NCBI RefSeq assembly: GCF_000204055.1
Contig: NW_006768798.1
Coordinates: 452,176-516,175, forward strand
Origin: Melampsora larici-populina 98AG31
Taxonomy: Eukaryota; Basidiomycota; Pucciniomycetes; Pucciniales; Melampsoraceae
Length of the DNA stretch: 64,000 nucleotides
Direction: 5' to 3'
Notes under the pieces: model-generated
What the model saw: only the letters and a program-made list of their open reading frames with translations
Told to the model about the DNA's origin: nothing
The model's database searches: none
Program-made: the position numbers and the translations under genes
Part shown: in pieces, positions 11,098 to 23,097 of the stretch
How positions within the stretch are numbered: the stretch's first letter is position 1
Layout: each line of letters opens with the position of its first letter

Positions 11098-11436
11098 AGG
11101 CCCCTGGATAGCTCCTACCAAAGGTACCAACCAAAAAGGTATCTTTTTGGTCTGGAAATTTCTTGATGTTAGGGACAAAAAAGGTATTTTTTGACCCCGT
11201 TGGAATTGATCATAGCGACCTCAGAGGAATTAATCCAAGATTTCATAGCTTTTCCTAGGCTAGTTTTGCAGGTTGGGGACTTGCAAGGAATTTTTTGGCA
11301 TTTTTTCATGATTTTTTCAAAAATGTTACCGACAAAAGAGGTATTCTTGGGCCCCCAAACCTTTAAATTCAGGTATGAATAACTGAATTTTTGAGGTTTT
11401 TTGTTGGTATGCTCCATAGGAGCTATCCGGGGGCCC
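11098..11436. mobile_element. hAT-type MITE with 8 bp target duplication GGTTAATC
   Basis: Terminal inverted repeats of about 40 bp: AGGCCCCTGGATAGCTCCTA at the left against GGGCCCCCGGATAGCTCCTA read inward from the right, continuing to ACCAAC followed by a run of A. The octamer GGTTAATC sits on both sides (11090-11097 and 11437-11444). The length of 339 bp, lack of coding capacity and 8 bp duplication fit a non-autonomous hAT element. The Gypsy element sits only a few bases to its left. Confidence 0.8.
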
Positions 11437-12793
11437 GGTTAATCTCTGTCAAACCAAAAACTCATGTTTCTGACCAACTTCATGCTTTGGGTATCATTTC
11501 AAGTGGGATTTCTTACAATCAGTCATCAATTTTTTTTACAGATTATGTGAAGTTGTCCATGAATGAAGTGTAATTCAAGATTAACTGATATTTACATGTG
11601 AAATCAGATAGACAAACAATGTCTGAATACTTTCAAATATGTAGAAATAATTTGAGATTTGGTAAAGCAATGTGAGTGGTGCGGTTTCCTTTGTATCTTG
11701 TTCAGGGTAGCTAAGACACATGGCTTGGATTGGACACTGTTCTGGGATAAAGGTCAAGGGATGAGTTCATCAACTCTTACCTTCCAGATATTGATGGCCT
11801 TTGAGTGGCATTCTTGCAACATCTCAAGTAAGTAAAAAAGTCCTTGAGGTGATATCTCAGCCATGTTGATTGTTTGATCCTCTTTATATAGTCAAATTAC
11901 AGGACTGTCAAAAACAAGAGATTTTGTGCCTAATCAAAGATTGATGTCTGCCTATTTGCAATGGGTTACAGAGTATGATGTGTGAGTTTTAATTCTTTAC
12001 CTTCATGTATGATGCAAGAAGTTGTACTCTGAATGCAACTCACAAAAACTGATAACACTCACAACTAGGCAAGCCTTTGGAGTTCCGTTTGTTAATCTGT
12101 TCTTGCCAGGTGATTGAAAGCTTCAGATAGTTAGGGGTCCTTCCAAAGGTAAAGAAGCTTACCAGGATTATTATCACCGGTTCCAACATCAAGCTATGTC
12201 TACTCTCTTTCTATGATTGTCAAAAGACCATTTTCCTCTTTCGATTATTCCAGACTACTCAGAGTATTGATAAATCTTCTGCTTTTCTTTTACCCATTAT
12301 TATTCCATCAGTCAAAGGACTTTTTCAGTTAAGTTTGTATTTATATCCCACCCGGTTAGGCAAAATTGTCTTGTTTGGCTGGTTCTTATTCAACAGGGAC
12401 TTAGAAAGATTGTTTGATTCTGGACTTGGTGACCCAAAGCTAAAGGAAGATTTCATAAAGCATATCAATAAGGAAGCTGAAAGATTAGGATCAAAACCAG
12501 AAATACTTTATCTTCCTGGTAACATTCATTGGAAATATAAAAAACCTCTTCACAACCGAGCAAACTAGTGGTACCAAGAGATCAATGAAAAAATATCAAC
12601 ACTGGAAATATGATATGAATGAAAGTTGGAAAAGATTTACTAAAAGAATAGCTAATAGGTATAAACAATGGAAGTATGATATAAGTAATGGTTGAAGAAT
12701 ATCTAAATCTAATTGGAAAAATGTACATCAAAGTGATGAATCTTCCAGGTTTTCAATGTCTCTTGGGTTATTTTTTGTCTTAATTAAAATTAT
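11437..12793. other. intergenic; one unidentified short open frame
   Basis: No recognised gene. A plus-strand frame at 12335-12568 reads through LFNRDLERLFDSGLG and EAERLGSKPEILYLPG, which looks protein-like rather than random, but it lacks a recognisable family. It is probably a fragment of a degraded gene, since neighbouring frames close quickly. Confidence 0.35.
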
Positions 12794-13020
12794 GGTCATC
12801 AAACCAGTGCAAAAATTTGTGCAAATTCTGTGCAAGATATGAATAGAACTGGCATGGATCTTGCATTGGTCTTGTATGTCGCTCTTGCATGGTTTTTGTA
12901 CCACCAGTTGGAACACAATAGCTGGGGTTGTCTAAATATTCAATGTGCAAGATTGGTGCATGAAATCTTGCACAGATCTTGCATATTGGTCTTGCACAGT
13001 TTTTGCACGGTTTGAGGACC
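12794..13020. mobile_element. small palindromic MITE
   Basis: GGTCATCAAACCAGTGCAAA at the left pairs with the complement of the right end (GGTCCTCAAACCGTGCAAA). Internally gtgcaagat, cttgcat and cttgcac motifs alternate in both orientations. 227 bp, no coding capacity, no clear target duplication. Confidence 0.55.
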
Positions 13021-13387
13021 ACAAATTTTATTTACTTTATCCATTCATTTACGCTGAACAAAAGGATTACATCAGTCTTGAGACCATAAGCATACATATA
13101 CAAACCATAAATTGAAGTACATACATCGCATGTGTAGGGAGGAGCCATCAGGTGGGAATTTCATAGATAAAAGTAAAGTTTTATGAGAATAGAGAGCATG
13201 TGAAGTGTTGGAGGAGGGGAAGGATGATTGATCGATTATGAAGGTCTAATAATTGAATAAAAGCATATTTGTGTAGCTCAACATGTAACATATGCTTATA
13301 GCGAACCCCCGATCACCACTGAAAGTCACTCTTGAGTCTAAAAAAAGAAAAATCACAAAAACGAGAAAGCAAAAAACAAGACTCAAG

Positions 13388-14671
13388 ATGTTCTTTAAAT
13401 CAATCATCAAACCAACTCAAACAATCACCACTAACCCAAACCGACTTTTCATCAAATTAAATTCCACCACCACAACTAATTCAAAACCGATTCCAAATTT
13501 ATTTTTCGTAATTCACTTTTTCTTTTCTTGTTTGATTTGAAAATCCAACACTAATCGAAATTGGGTTAATTTTTTTTGGGATGTAGAAAGTAAAAGCAGA
13601 TGGAAAAAGTTTAGGAGAAATCCAATTTAAAGTAAGTCATAACCCGATCGAATTTCATCTCCTCTCAAATACCCCTTCGAATCCAACCAGAACCACAATC
13701 AAACCGACGAATTTCATTGAATTTAAATTAATGTCCAATTTTCTTTTCTTTTCATAAATGATTTCAGTTATATGAAAAAGAAGTACCAAGAACAAGTCAA
13801 AACTTTTATGAATTATGTAAAGGTTCTAAAGGTTATGGATACAAAGGTTCAAAGTTTCATAGGATCATACCTAACTTTATGTTACAAGTTAAGGGACTTT
13901 TCACTTTGATTGAAAACAAAAAACCCACAAACAATTAATATTTTGTCTTTTTTTTGCTTCTTACCGGTTTGTTTTTCGTTTGGTTCGTTTAGGGTGGCGA
14001 TTTTACAAACCATAATGGAACAGGTGGAAAATCAATTTATGGACCAAAGTCAGTAAACATCAAACAAATAATATCCAAACAAAAAAAATCTGATTGATTT
14101 CTTCATTTTTACAAAACACACACTCTCACACACGAAACAATCAATTTAAATCAATCCAAAAACTTCATCAATTTTATTATCGTTTTCTGTTCGGTTTGGT
14201 TTGGTTTTCAATTTATTTTTTGCTAGATTTGAAGACGAAAACTTTCATTTTAAACATTCCAAAGTAGGTTTATTATCAATGGCAAACGCAGGTCCGAATA
14301 CCAATGGATCTCAAGTAAGCCACTTCCAAACCCGATCCCTCACTCATTCAACCACCTAAACCAAACTAAAAATTAATAAACCCATCCAAAAAACTTTTTT
14401 TAACGTTTAGTTCTTTATCACTACTACAATTACAAGTTGGGTAAGTCAAGACCTAAAACCTAAAGACTCAATCTCTTACTTCCAAGTCATACTGACATTC
14501 TATAATTTTTCATCTATTTCTTAAAACACAAAGCTCGATGGTAAACATGTCGTTTTTGGTGAAGTGATCAAAGGTTTTGAAGTAGTTAAAGCTATTGAAG
14601 CATTAGGTTCACAGTCAGGTAAACCATCCCAAGAAGTGATCATTGAAGAATGTGGTGAAGTTTCATCTTGA
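13388..14671 (+). CDS. cyclophilin-type peptidyl-prolyl cis-trans isomerase, probable mitochondrial form
   Basis: Catalyses proline cis-trans isomerisation in protein folding. Seven exons fit exactly: 13388-13507, 13587-13631, 13768-13887, 13993-14048, 14227-14314, 14411-14440 and 14534-14671, giving 198 residues. Cyclophilin landmarks appear in order: [32 protein letters not shown] (catalytic Arg in FHRIIP), [41 protein letters not shown], and [11 protein letters not shown] (in this family the cyclosporin-contact Trp is W or L; W ends exon 6). The first 35 residues are rich in Lys, Arg, Ser, Thr and Asn without acidic residues ([21 protein letters not shown]), which resembles a mitochondrial targeting peptide. 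Its 3' end lies about 120 bp from the convergent ELP5 stop. Confidence 0.93.
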
Positions 14672-14794
14672 AAACCCAAAACCCTACTGAAAACCAAAAG
14701 CCCTTTGACCATGAAAAGAATTATGTATCTATGATAAGGTTATCAATTTTTTAATTGTACATGAGAGTTGATGTGAAGGCTTTTGCTTTCCTTT

Positions 14795-16575
14795 TTATAA
14801 TTCATCATCGGGTTCTTCGTTATCCATATCATCTGCTGAATCAGGTTCATAAACAATTAAACCATTTGATTTAGATTGAGGTTGGAATGAACCATCATAA
14901 ATTTCACCAGGTGCTTGAATCACTTAAACAAAGAAAGATCCCAATGAGATTCAAGAAAATTATCAGTTTTCTAAAACCAACAAGAAAGAGTTAATAAAGA
15001 ACTCTAACCTATTCCATCTTGATTTCTTTTGGGTAAAAATGGTAATTGAACTTGATCTCGATCAGTTCTTTGTTGTTCAGTAAGTGATAAATTAAATGTA
15101 ACTTGATCTTGCAATTCATTCATTGGATCGTTTTGCTAAACCCCCCCAAAAAAAATTCATCAATCAAAAATCAGTGTCAAAAATCATTGGAAAACCATAA
15201 GTTGAAGAAAAAGTAACCCCCATCAAACAAAGGCCATCAAACAACTCAACTTGAGATGGTTTAAAGATCCGTCGAATCGGTTTAATTGTAATTTCTTCAA
15301 TTGAGACAGGTATTAATTTTGGAAACTCTAAATCAGTAGAATCTAATTTCAAAGCTTCAATTCCATGTAAAACAGATGCCGTTTTTTTCTGATGAGTAAG
15401 TAAATTTAGGTTTAAAGAAGTGGATTCAAAGAATACAGAAGTTGGCAAGTTTTTAGACGTCCAACTAACTAAACAAGAACCAGTATGAGAAGAAGAAGAA
15501 GAAGAAGAGGGGGGTATGAGTAATGCTTGAGGGATTAAGATCGAGTTTGATGTATATGGGTTCATGCTTAAGTTTAGTTCTTCTAGTAATGAAAACAGTC
15601 TAGGATCATATGATGTTCCGTTGATTTGTTTTTGGTTTATAACCGGTTGGATTCGTTTAGGTGAAGGGATTTGGAATTCGTGGATCAGATGATGGTAAAG
15701 GTTTGTAGGATATAACTTTAGATGAATTGAACAAGATTGGGCGATGAAACTTGATGATGAGGAAGTGAATGTGATGGATGGGTTGGGTTGGGTTGGGTCT
15801 TGTGGATATAGATGTGGTGAATCGATGATGATTAATTTAGATTGATCTAAAGGGTTTCCAAAAAAGGTTTTATAATATTATTTTATAAGTGGATTAGGGT
15901 TTGGGAAATGGTTGAGTGGGTTTGTGGGTCGGAAAAGTTACGTACGTTTGGTTAGTAGTTGGTTGAAGAGCCTTAGGGTTTCTTTGATTGACCATTTCTT
16001 GATACATTCCCCTAAAGAATCAATAATGATCGTAATAGAAGACTAAAGTTTAACCAAAACAAATCAGTTTATATTTTTCTTTTAAGACCGATTCGGGATG
16101 ACTTACATCAGGTTGGATTGGGTTTAACTTGGTATGAACTAATTCTAATAAATCATTAACTTTGATTTCTTCTTGATCAACTGAACATAAATTAATAAAT
16201 TCAAATTGGGTTTCATTTGACTGTGTTCTAAACATCAAAGGATTATATTTTAATCCGATCATCAATACTTTCGAACCACATCTAATCGAAAGAAAAAAGA
16301 TTAGTATCAAGAAGAAGAAAATGAAGAAAGATGCCTTGTGGAGGTTTTAGAATGACTTACGAGTTGGATTTGGGGGTTGAAGATGATGAAGATTTAATGA
16401 TTTGATGAATGATAGGTAAAGCAGATTGAGAAATTGAATCTTGAATTGTAATATAAATCGATTTAGGTAATTCATTTGATTGGTTTTTTGATGATTGTGA
16501 TTGGTTGGGTTCTAAGATTTTAGATAGTAGTAAGTTAGGTTTTTGGTTTTGAAAGCTTGAGTTGATTGATTTCAT
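14795..16575 (-). CDS. ELP5: Elongator complex protein 5
   Basis: A subunit of the Elp456 RecA-like ring of Elongator, which modifies wobble uridines in tRNA. Six exons sum to 446 codons: 16575-16361, 16281-16107, 16042-15946, 15846-15251, 15135-15009 and 14922-14795. Family marks: ELPKSIYITIQDSISQSALP at the N-terminus; SSITIIIDSLGEC (a RecA-fold beta-strand) in exon 3; VTFNLSLTEQQRTDRDQVQL, closely matching the conserved near-C-terminal block; and an acidic tail YEPDSADDMDNEEPDDEL, which is typical of ELP5 from fungi to animals. The start at MKSINSSF is chosen because the longer upstream frame is out of register. Exon 3 must use the acceptor at 16043, since the nearer one puts the frame into a stop. 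It is divergent from SEC26. Confidence 0.88.
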
Positions 16576-17728
16576 TTTTTGTTTGAAGAGTGACTTGATT
16601 TGAAGTGAGTTTCTTGTTAGTTAAATGTGAGTTGGATTGGTTCCATGTTCGATTTGGATCAATCTCCGATGCTGGATTGGATGCTGGATGAAACGTTGAG
16701 TAGCGGATCCTTGGCATTTCATGGCTTAGGTTTATCTATCGTATGGCTTTAAGCAGGCTGCAAGAAGCTCAACTTTTCTCTGGAATCTCATCACCAAGCT
16801 TGTATGTAGTCAAACTACTGCTCTACTGACTATCTTCTGGAAACTATCAAGGCACACAGTCACAGTGCATTCAAAGTGAAGGATCTATACTTCTTCTTTT
16901 TTTCTTCAAAGGATCCTCTCCAATAACCTGAAATAGAGTAAACCCTGGATGAAAAGCTTCTTGTGTCTCGTGAGTTGATAAATTTGAGTCTTTCAGTATC
17001 TTAAAAGTAAATGCATCGTATATATATAGATGGTACAGCCCTTTGCATGATTGATGACTTTGAAGAAGAAAAAACCTTGAGTTTTCAACAAAAAAACCTT
17101 GAGTTTTTTTTAAAAAGTGACTGAGTTTTTTCAAAAAACTACCGAGTTTTTGAAAAAGTCAATGAGTTTTTCTTGAAATTTTCAAATGTCAATGAGTTTT
17201 TGAAAAACTCAGTAGGTTTTCAAAAAAACTCGGTCACTTTTTGAAAAAACTCGAGGTTTTTTTTGTTGAAAATTCAAGGTTTTTTTTTCTCCAAAGTTAT
17301 CAATCATGCAAAGGGCTGTAGCAAGACATGGAGTTGATAGAGTTGATCAGTTGATAGAAATGGCTCATGAGGTTGGGAACTTGAAGTTTTAAAGATTCAT
17401 CGGCGTGCACCTCATACCCTTGGATCTTGGAAGTGCGCGCCGGACAGAGCTTTACTTAAGAGAGGGTGAAAAGTACTTAGTTAAACTTTAAGTAGTTTTG
17501 TCTTCTGATGATCGATCGAAACCATTCAATTTCTCTCGTCATCACCATTCGAGCAGATTACCACCAAGCAGCCTCCCACCAACAACAAGATTCCTAGAAA
17601 GTATCAATACAAATTGGTAAGTTACCATCAACCTGATCACAGTAATCGATCCTAACTATTAACAATCTCTCGCATTCAAAATATCAGTTAAACCAAATAT
17701 CAAAACCCACACTACCACCACTCTCATC
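16576..17728. promoter_or_regulatory. divergent ELP5-SEC26 intergenic region
   Basis: About 1.15 kb between two divergent start codons, holding the 283 bp MITE at 17036-17318. The SEC26 side has pyrimidine-rich leader sequence and a likely 5'-UTR intron (gtaagttacc near 17618). No TATA box stands out. Any open frames here are by-products of the MITE or of low-complexity sequence. Confidence 0.4.
17036..17318. mobile_element. Tc1/mariner-type MITE, TA target duplication, in the ELP5-SEC26 promoter region
   Basis: Terminal inverted repeats of 27 bp differ at one base: CAGCCCTTTGCATGATTGAT at the left and the same read inward from the right. TA flanks both ends (17034-17035, 17319-17320). The interior is a run of repeated gagtttttgaaaaa-like blocks in both orientations, so the whole element can fold on itself. 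Confidence 0.85.
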
Positions 17729-20700
17729 ATGAGTCCACCAACTCAAGCATGTTATACACTCGTACACGATGATGCTCAAGATCAATATGCAACACAAGAT
17801 TTAAGAGCAGCATTAGAAAAAGGAACAGACGAACTCAAATTAGAAACGCTACGTAGAATCATTGTTTCGACCTTGAATGGAAACCCACAACCTACACTCT
17901 TGATGCCTATCATTCAATTCGTTTTGCCTTCTCGTAATAAACAAATTAAAAAAATGTTACATTTCTATTGGGAAGTTTGTCCAAAGTTTGATGAAGCTGG
18001 TAAATTAAAACAAGAGATGATTTTGGTTTGGTGAGTGGTTTGATCTTGATTACATCTATGGTTTTAGCTTTCATTTTTTTTTGGCAAGTATACTGACATT
18101 TCTTTTTTGGGGGTGGGTTCAATGAAGTAATGCTATTCGTAATGACCTACAACATCCTAATGAATACATTAGAGGGGCTACCTTACGATTTGTTCAAAAG
18201 TTACGAGAACCTGAACTTCTCGAACCACTTGTACCAACAGTCCGAACTTGTCTAGTAAGTCTTTGATTACTTCACTCATCCTGTCTCTCACCATCTCTAC
18301 TGTAACCTAACATGTAACCTTTCCTTTGACCATTGACAAATCATCCTATCTAGGAACATCGACACTCCTTCGTACGAAAAAATGCAGTCTTTGCAGTCTA
18401 TTCGATCTATCAAGCTTTCGATTATCTCATTCCAGATGCACCAGAATTGGTTCAAACCTTTTTAGCAGCTGAATCAGATTTAACTTGTAAACGAAATGCA
18501 TTCATCATGCTCGTTAATACCAGTCCGGTTAGAGCTATCGAATATCTTTTACAAATCTATGATCAAATTTCATCATTGGATGAATTGATGCAACAGGCGG
18601 TGATTGAATTGATTAGGAAAGATAGAGAGGGAAAAGGTGAAGGTGGAAAAGAGGATTTGAAAGTTACCGTCGGTGGGATGAAGGTCAGTAAGGCAGTGGG
18701 CATGCTTGTTGGTAAACAAATGGCTAATCTTTGACCAAGTTTTGTTGTTCTTTCATTCTTTGAATCTAACACCAACAGGCTCGTTATATCAGAATCATTT
18801 CGGAATTATTAGAGTCCCCCTCTCATTCTGTCAAGTACGAAGCTGCAATGACGCTCACCACCCTAACTCAAAACCCTGCAGCTGTCAAAGCTGCAGCTGC
18901 ATGTTTCATTGATTTGATCGTCAAAGAAACGGATAATAATGTGAAGATGATCGTTTTGGATCGAGTTGAGGCTCTTAGAAGTAAACATGATCATGTACTA
19001 GATGACATGGTGATGGAAATCTTACGTGTCTTGTCCTCGTATGCTCTCATCTCTTTGCATATCATCTGTCTTCAATTCTCTCTAATGTTTGATGTACTTT
19101 CAGTCCGGATATGGATGTGAGGAAAAAAGCTACCAGTTTGGCTTTGGATATGGTCAGTAGTCGAAATGTCGAGGATGTGGTTTTATTCCTCAAGAAAGAA
19201 TTGGTAAAGACCTTGAGTGAAACGTTCGAAAAGGTGCGTGATTGATTCTTTAACTAAGATCCCAACCTCGTGAATAAAGACCAATCAAATTACTGATATA
19301 TATGTCGAATTCTTAGAACGCCGAATACCGACAACTGTTAATCCAATCGATTCATACATGTGCCATCAAATTCTCAGAAGTAGCTTCAAACGTAGTACAC
19401 GTCTTGATGGAATTCTTAGGAGATTCTAATAATTCAGCTGCAGTAGATGTGATTTCATTTGTAAGAGAAGTGGTTGAAAAATTTCCAGATTTAAGATCTT
19501 CTATTATTGAAAAACTTTTACAAACTTTTCCAGAGATTAAAAGTGGTAAAGTTTTTAGAGGTGCACTTTGGATTGTGGGAGAATATTGTACTACTCCATC
19601 AGGTGAGAGATTTTTTTTTGGGTTGTTTTTTGTAATTTTTGAAAGAAAAGATTTGTTGATTGATTGATCTGGATTGGGTTTTTTCTTACACAGATATGCT
19701 TGAAACCTTTTCACAGATTAGAAAGGTGATTGGTGAAATTCCTATATTGGCTTCTGAACAACGTTTACTGGACGCTGCTGAAGCTGAGGCAGAAGCAGAA
19801 GCATCAGCTTCTGAAAACGTCAACAACACTAAACCGTCTGGTCCTACCACCACTACGAAAGTCCTTGCGGATGGAACGTATGCAACTGAGACTACCTTCT
19901 CTGTTACTGCGACTGCAAGTTTGAACAAAGTCAAGGCTCAAAGCAAACCTCCACTTCGTGCTATGATCTTAGGTGGTGATTTTTACACTGGAGCAGCTTT
20001 GGCATCGACTTTAACCAAACTAGTCTTACGATTTTCGGAGCATTCGAAAGATTCAAGGGAAATTAACGGTTTAAAAGCTGAAGCGATGTTAATGATGACC
20101 TCTGTGATTAGAGTTGGACAATCGCATTTTTCTTCTGTACCGATCGATGAAGATTCAGTTGAACGGATCACGACTTGTTTACAAGCCTTGGCCGAAGTAC
20201 CTGAAGGAAAACCGATCAAGGAGATCTTCTTACATGATACCCAAGCCGCTTATACACAAATGGTAGCACATGATGAAAAGAAGAAAGCGGAAAAGAAATC
20301 GAAAGATTCGAAATTGATTGAAGTTCAGGTAGATGATTTGATTAGTTTTAAACAATTTAATAAACGAAATGGGATTGAAGGAGATGAGTATGAAACTGAT
20401 TTGACTAAAGCGACGGGTACGATGGAAGCTAAAGAAGATTTCTTATCGAAATTAAGTCGAGTGATTCAATTAACCGGATTCTCTGATCCGGTTTATGCAG
20501 AAGCATATGTGAATGTGAATCAATTTGATATCTTATTAGACGTTTTGATTGTGAATCAAACTTCGGAAACTTTACAAAACTTAACGGTAGAGTTTGCAAC
20601 GTTGGGAGATTTGAAATTAGTGGAAAGACCAGTGTCTCATACGTTGGGACCGATGAGTTTTCAATCTATTAAAGCTACCATCAAGGTTTCATCGACGGAG

Positions 20701-21490
20701 ACTGGGGTGATCTTTGGGAATATCTTTTATGATGGAGTGGCTTCTTCGGATGGACATTGTGTGGTTTTGAATGATATTCATATTGATATTTTGGATTATA
20801 TCAAACCTGCGTTTTGTAATGAAGCTCAGTTTAGGAGTATGTGGACTGAGTTTGAATGGGAAAATAAGGTGAATGTTAGTACTAAGATTGATGATCTTAG
20901 AGTATGTAAGTTTAATCTTTTACTTCTTTGGTCTTTCTCTTTTTTTTGTCTGTGTCTGTGTGTGTGTGTTAGTTTGATTGACTTGAATGCTTCTTTGGTT
21001 AAATGGAATGGAAAAAAATAGATTTGGATCATATTATGGCAGCTACCAATATGTCTTGTTTAACACCTGATGCAGCTTTATCAGGAGAATGTGGATTCTT
21101 ATCAGCAAATATGTATGCACGTAGTTTATTTGGTAAGTAGTTTTTCCTTTTTCTCGGTTTCGTTTTCTATTGGATTTAAGGAAAAGTTAATCATGATTTT
21201 TTTTCGGTGGACGGTTGGGTTGTTGTTGTTGGTTTTCTAGGTGAAGATGCATTAGCTAATTTAAGTATTGAAAAAGCTGATGGAGTTTTACAAGGTCATG
21301 TTAGGATTCGAAGTAAGACACAAGGAATTGCACTTTCACTTGGTGATAAGATTACTCTTTTACAAAGGTTTGTGGTTTTGGGTTTTGGTTATTTGAAATT
21401 CGTTTCAAGAGAAATGTGGAAAAGTTGATTGGTTTTTTGATTTTTTTGGTTTTGTTGGAATTGGGGTTGAATTTGTTTAGAAAACCTTGA
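17729..21490 (+). CDS. SEC26: coatomer subunit beta (beta-COP)
   Basis: Part of the COPI coat that buds retrograde vesicles from the Golgi. Ten exons sum to 965 codons: 17729-18030, 18128-18254, 18354-18683, 18779-19038, 19104-19233, 19317-19602, 19694-20905, 21022-21132, 21241-21367 and 21481-21490. The N-terminal adaptin-like solenoid is unmistakable ([68 protein letters not shown]). An Ala/Glu-rich linker lies in exon 7, followed by the appendage region ([54 protein letters not shown]). Exon 7 must end at TAT|gtaag to read VYLDHIM, matching other beta-COPs. The last exon adds only two residues. It is essential in yeast, and its reading frame is intact. Confidence 0.95.
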
Positions 21491-22495
21491 TGAAAACTTG
21501 AAACGTTTTTTGGTTTCTTTGAAGATTTTTTTTGGATCAGAAACTTTGAGGGAGGAAGAGATGGTAGAAGAAGAAGAAGATTCATTGGTTTTAGATTAGA
21601 TTAGGTTTATTTTTTATTTTTGGTTTTGGTTTTGTCTTTTTGTTTTGTGTTAAGAGTGATGAAAAGAATGAAAAAAGATGAAAGTTTGAATGGGGTTCAA
21701 GTTTGGTTAAATTGAATGAGATCAGAACGCAATTGATCATCAAGTTGATTGTGTTTGATTTACTTAGAGATTTGATCTTGGTTTACTTTGATTATTTTTT
21801 TATAAAATTAAAGGAAATTTAAGATGAATAGAGTGGATTTTTTGTTTGACAACTAAACTGGAAAACTGGTTTTATTTGAGTACATACAACATCATGCTGG
21901 TCAAGAGGTTTGAATATTTTCTTGAATTGGTTTGGATGATGATAATGATGATGATGAGTGCTTAGGGCGCGTTCACTTAAGCAATTTCTGGGAAGAAATC
22001 ACATTCTGCAAAATTTCAAGTGTCTATTTGGTGGAGCATGTTTCTTTTTTGGATTAAAAAATTCACAGAATGTGATTTCTGGTCAGAATTTCCTTAAGTG
22101 AATGTGCCCTTACATGTGCAGGGCAAAGAAAAGATTAAAAGAAAAGAAATAACATGGATCAAAATTGAATACAAGAAGAGAGTTTGGTTGAAGGTTTGTT
22201 TTTGAGAAAAGGTTAGTAAAATTAATATGTAAATCAAATGTTACCAGAAAAAAAAAACAGTAAAAAAAAAGTTTTACAATAGGGGGCTTCAAGTTTGATT
22301 AGATTTTATGTATTTTTCAAGAATTCAGAGAAGTTGTTTATAAAGATAATTTTTGTAAAACAGACATATTTTTAGTTTGAGACACCTAAAAAGATGTCTG
22401 ACTTTAAAAAGATTGTGCATATTTTACAATGACAAGCAAGTTGTTGTAGCATCAAAATACATAAAAAAAAGTTAACTTGAAACTCCCTAATGTAA
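21491..22495. other. intergenic, one small MITE, otherwise no gene
   Basis: Downstream of SEC26. It contains the 145 bp MITE at 21965-22109; the rest is AT-rich with T runs and no convincing coding sequence. Confidence 0.5.
21965..22109. mobile_element. 145 bp PIF/Harbinger-type MITE, TTA target duplication
   Basis: Ends GGGCGCGTTCACTTAAG and CTTAAGTGAATGTGCCC, inverted repeats of about 45 bp including GAAATCACATTCTG near the inner edge. TTA lies on both sides (21962-21964, 22110-22112), the usual PIF/Harbinger TWA duplication. Confidence 0.85.
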
Positions 22496-22570
22496 GAGCA
22501 TCCACTATGGTTGCCTTGATGAGGGAGCACCGAAGAACCGGGGGAAAGTTGCTGAGAATGTGAGAATGAG
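22496..22570. repeat. terminal fragment related to the GAGCATCCACTATG MITE
   Basis: Begins GAGCATCCACTATGGTTGCC, the same terminus as the element at 5629. The following gcaccgaagaaccggggg and gagaatgtgagaatgagaa blocks resemble, in inverse orientation, sequence at about 34450-34512. The matching other end was not found nearby. Confidence 0.45.
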
Positions 22571-23097
22571 AATTTTATGAGAATATGAGAATACCGAATT
22601 TCAAGTTAAGCATACTTACATGTCGTACGCATATGCTGAAAACGGGGGGGTGTAAGTCCAAAACCTTAACGTACAGCCTGCCCTCCGAGACCTTTCACAG
22701 CCTCACCAATTCCTCAGCGCCCCTTGTTTCATGCAAATTTTTTCCTCCAAAATTTTTTTTCGCATACTACTCGATATCTAATGCGCCAACCCCAATATGA
22801 ATATGCCCACGCTGTTATCATCCTCCAGCTCATTCAGGCCATCCAACCCTCAAAGTCAAAAACTTGGAATCGCAATAGGATGGTTCCAACCCTCATAACC
22901 GCCTCTTACGTGATGGTCGACCCTCACCCTCACGCTCAGCTACCAGTACCTTGACTCGATGGTCTCGTCGGTCTAAGGTGCCCCGTGTGCTTCACCCCGT
23001 TGGTTTACAAGCGTGCCAATAAGGATTCGTGGCTGATCGGAGTGAGTGACGTCGATGTATCTCTCAGATAGTTCTCACATTCCGCCTGGACACTGAT

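Noticed and set aside
16871..17134. Minus-strand open frame of 87 codons
   Set aside because: It runs through the arm of the TA-type MITE and consists of Lys/Phe-rich low complexity.
18563..18775. Minus-strand frames within SEC26 exons
   Set aside because: Shadows of the coatomer coding sequence.
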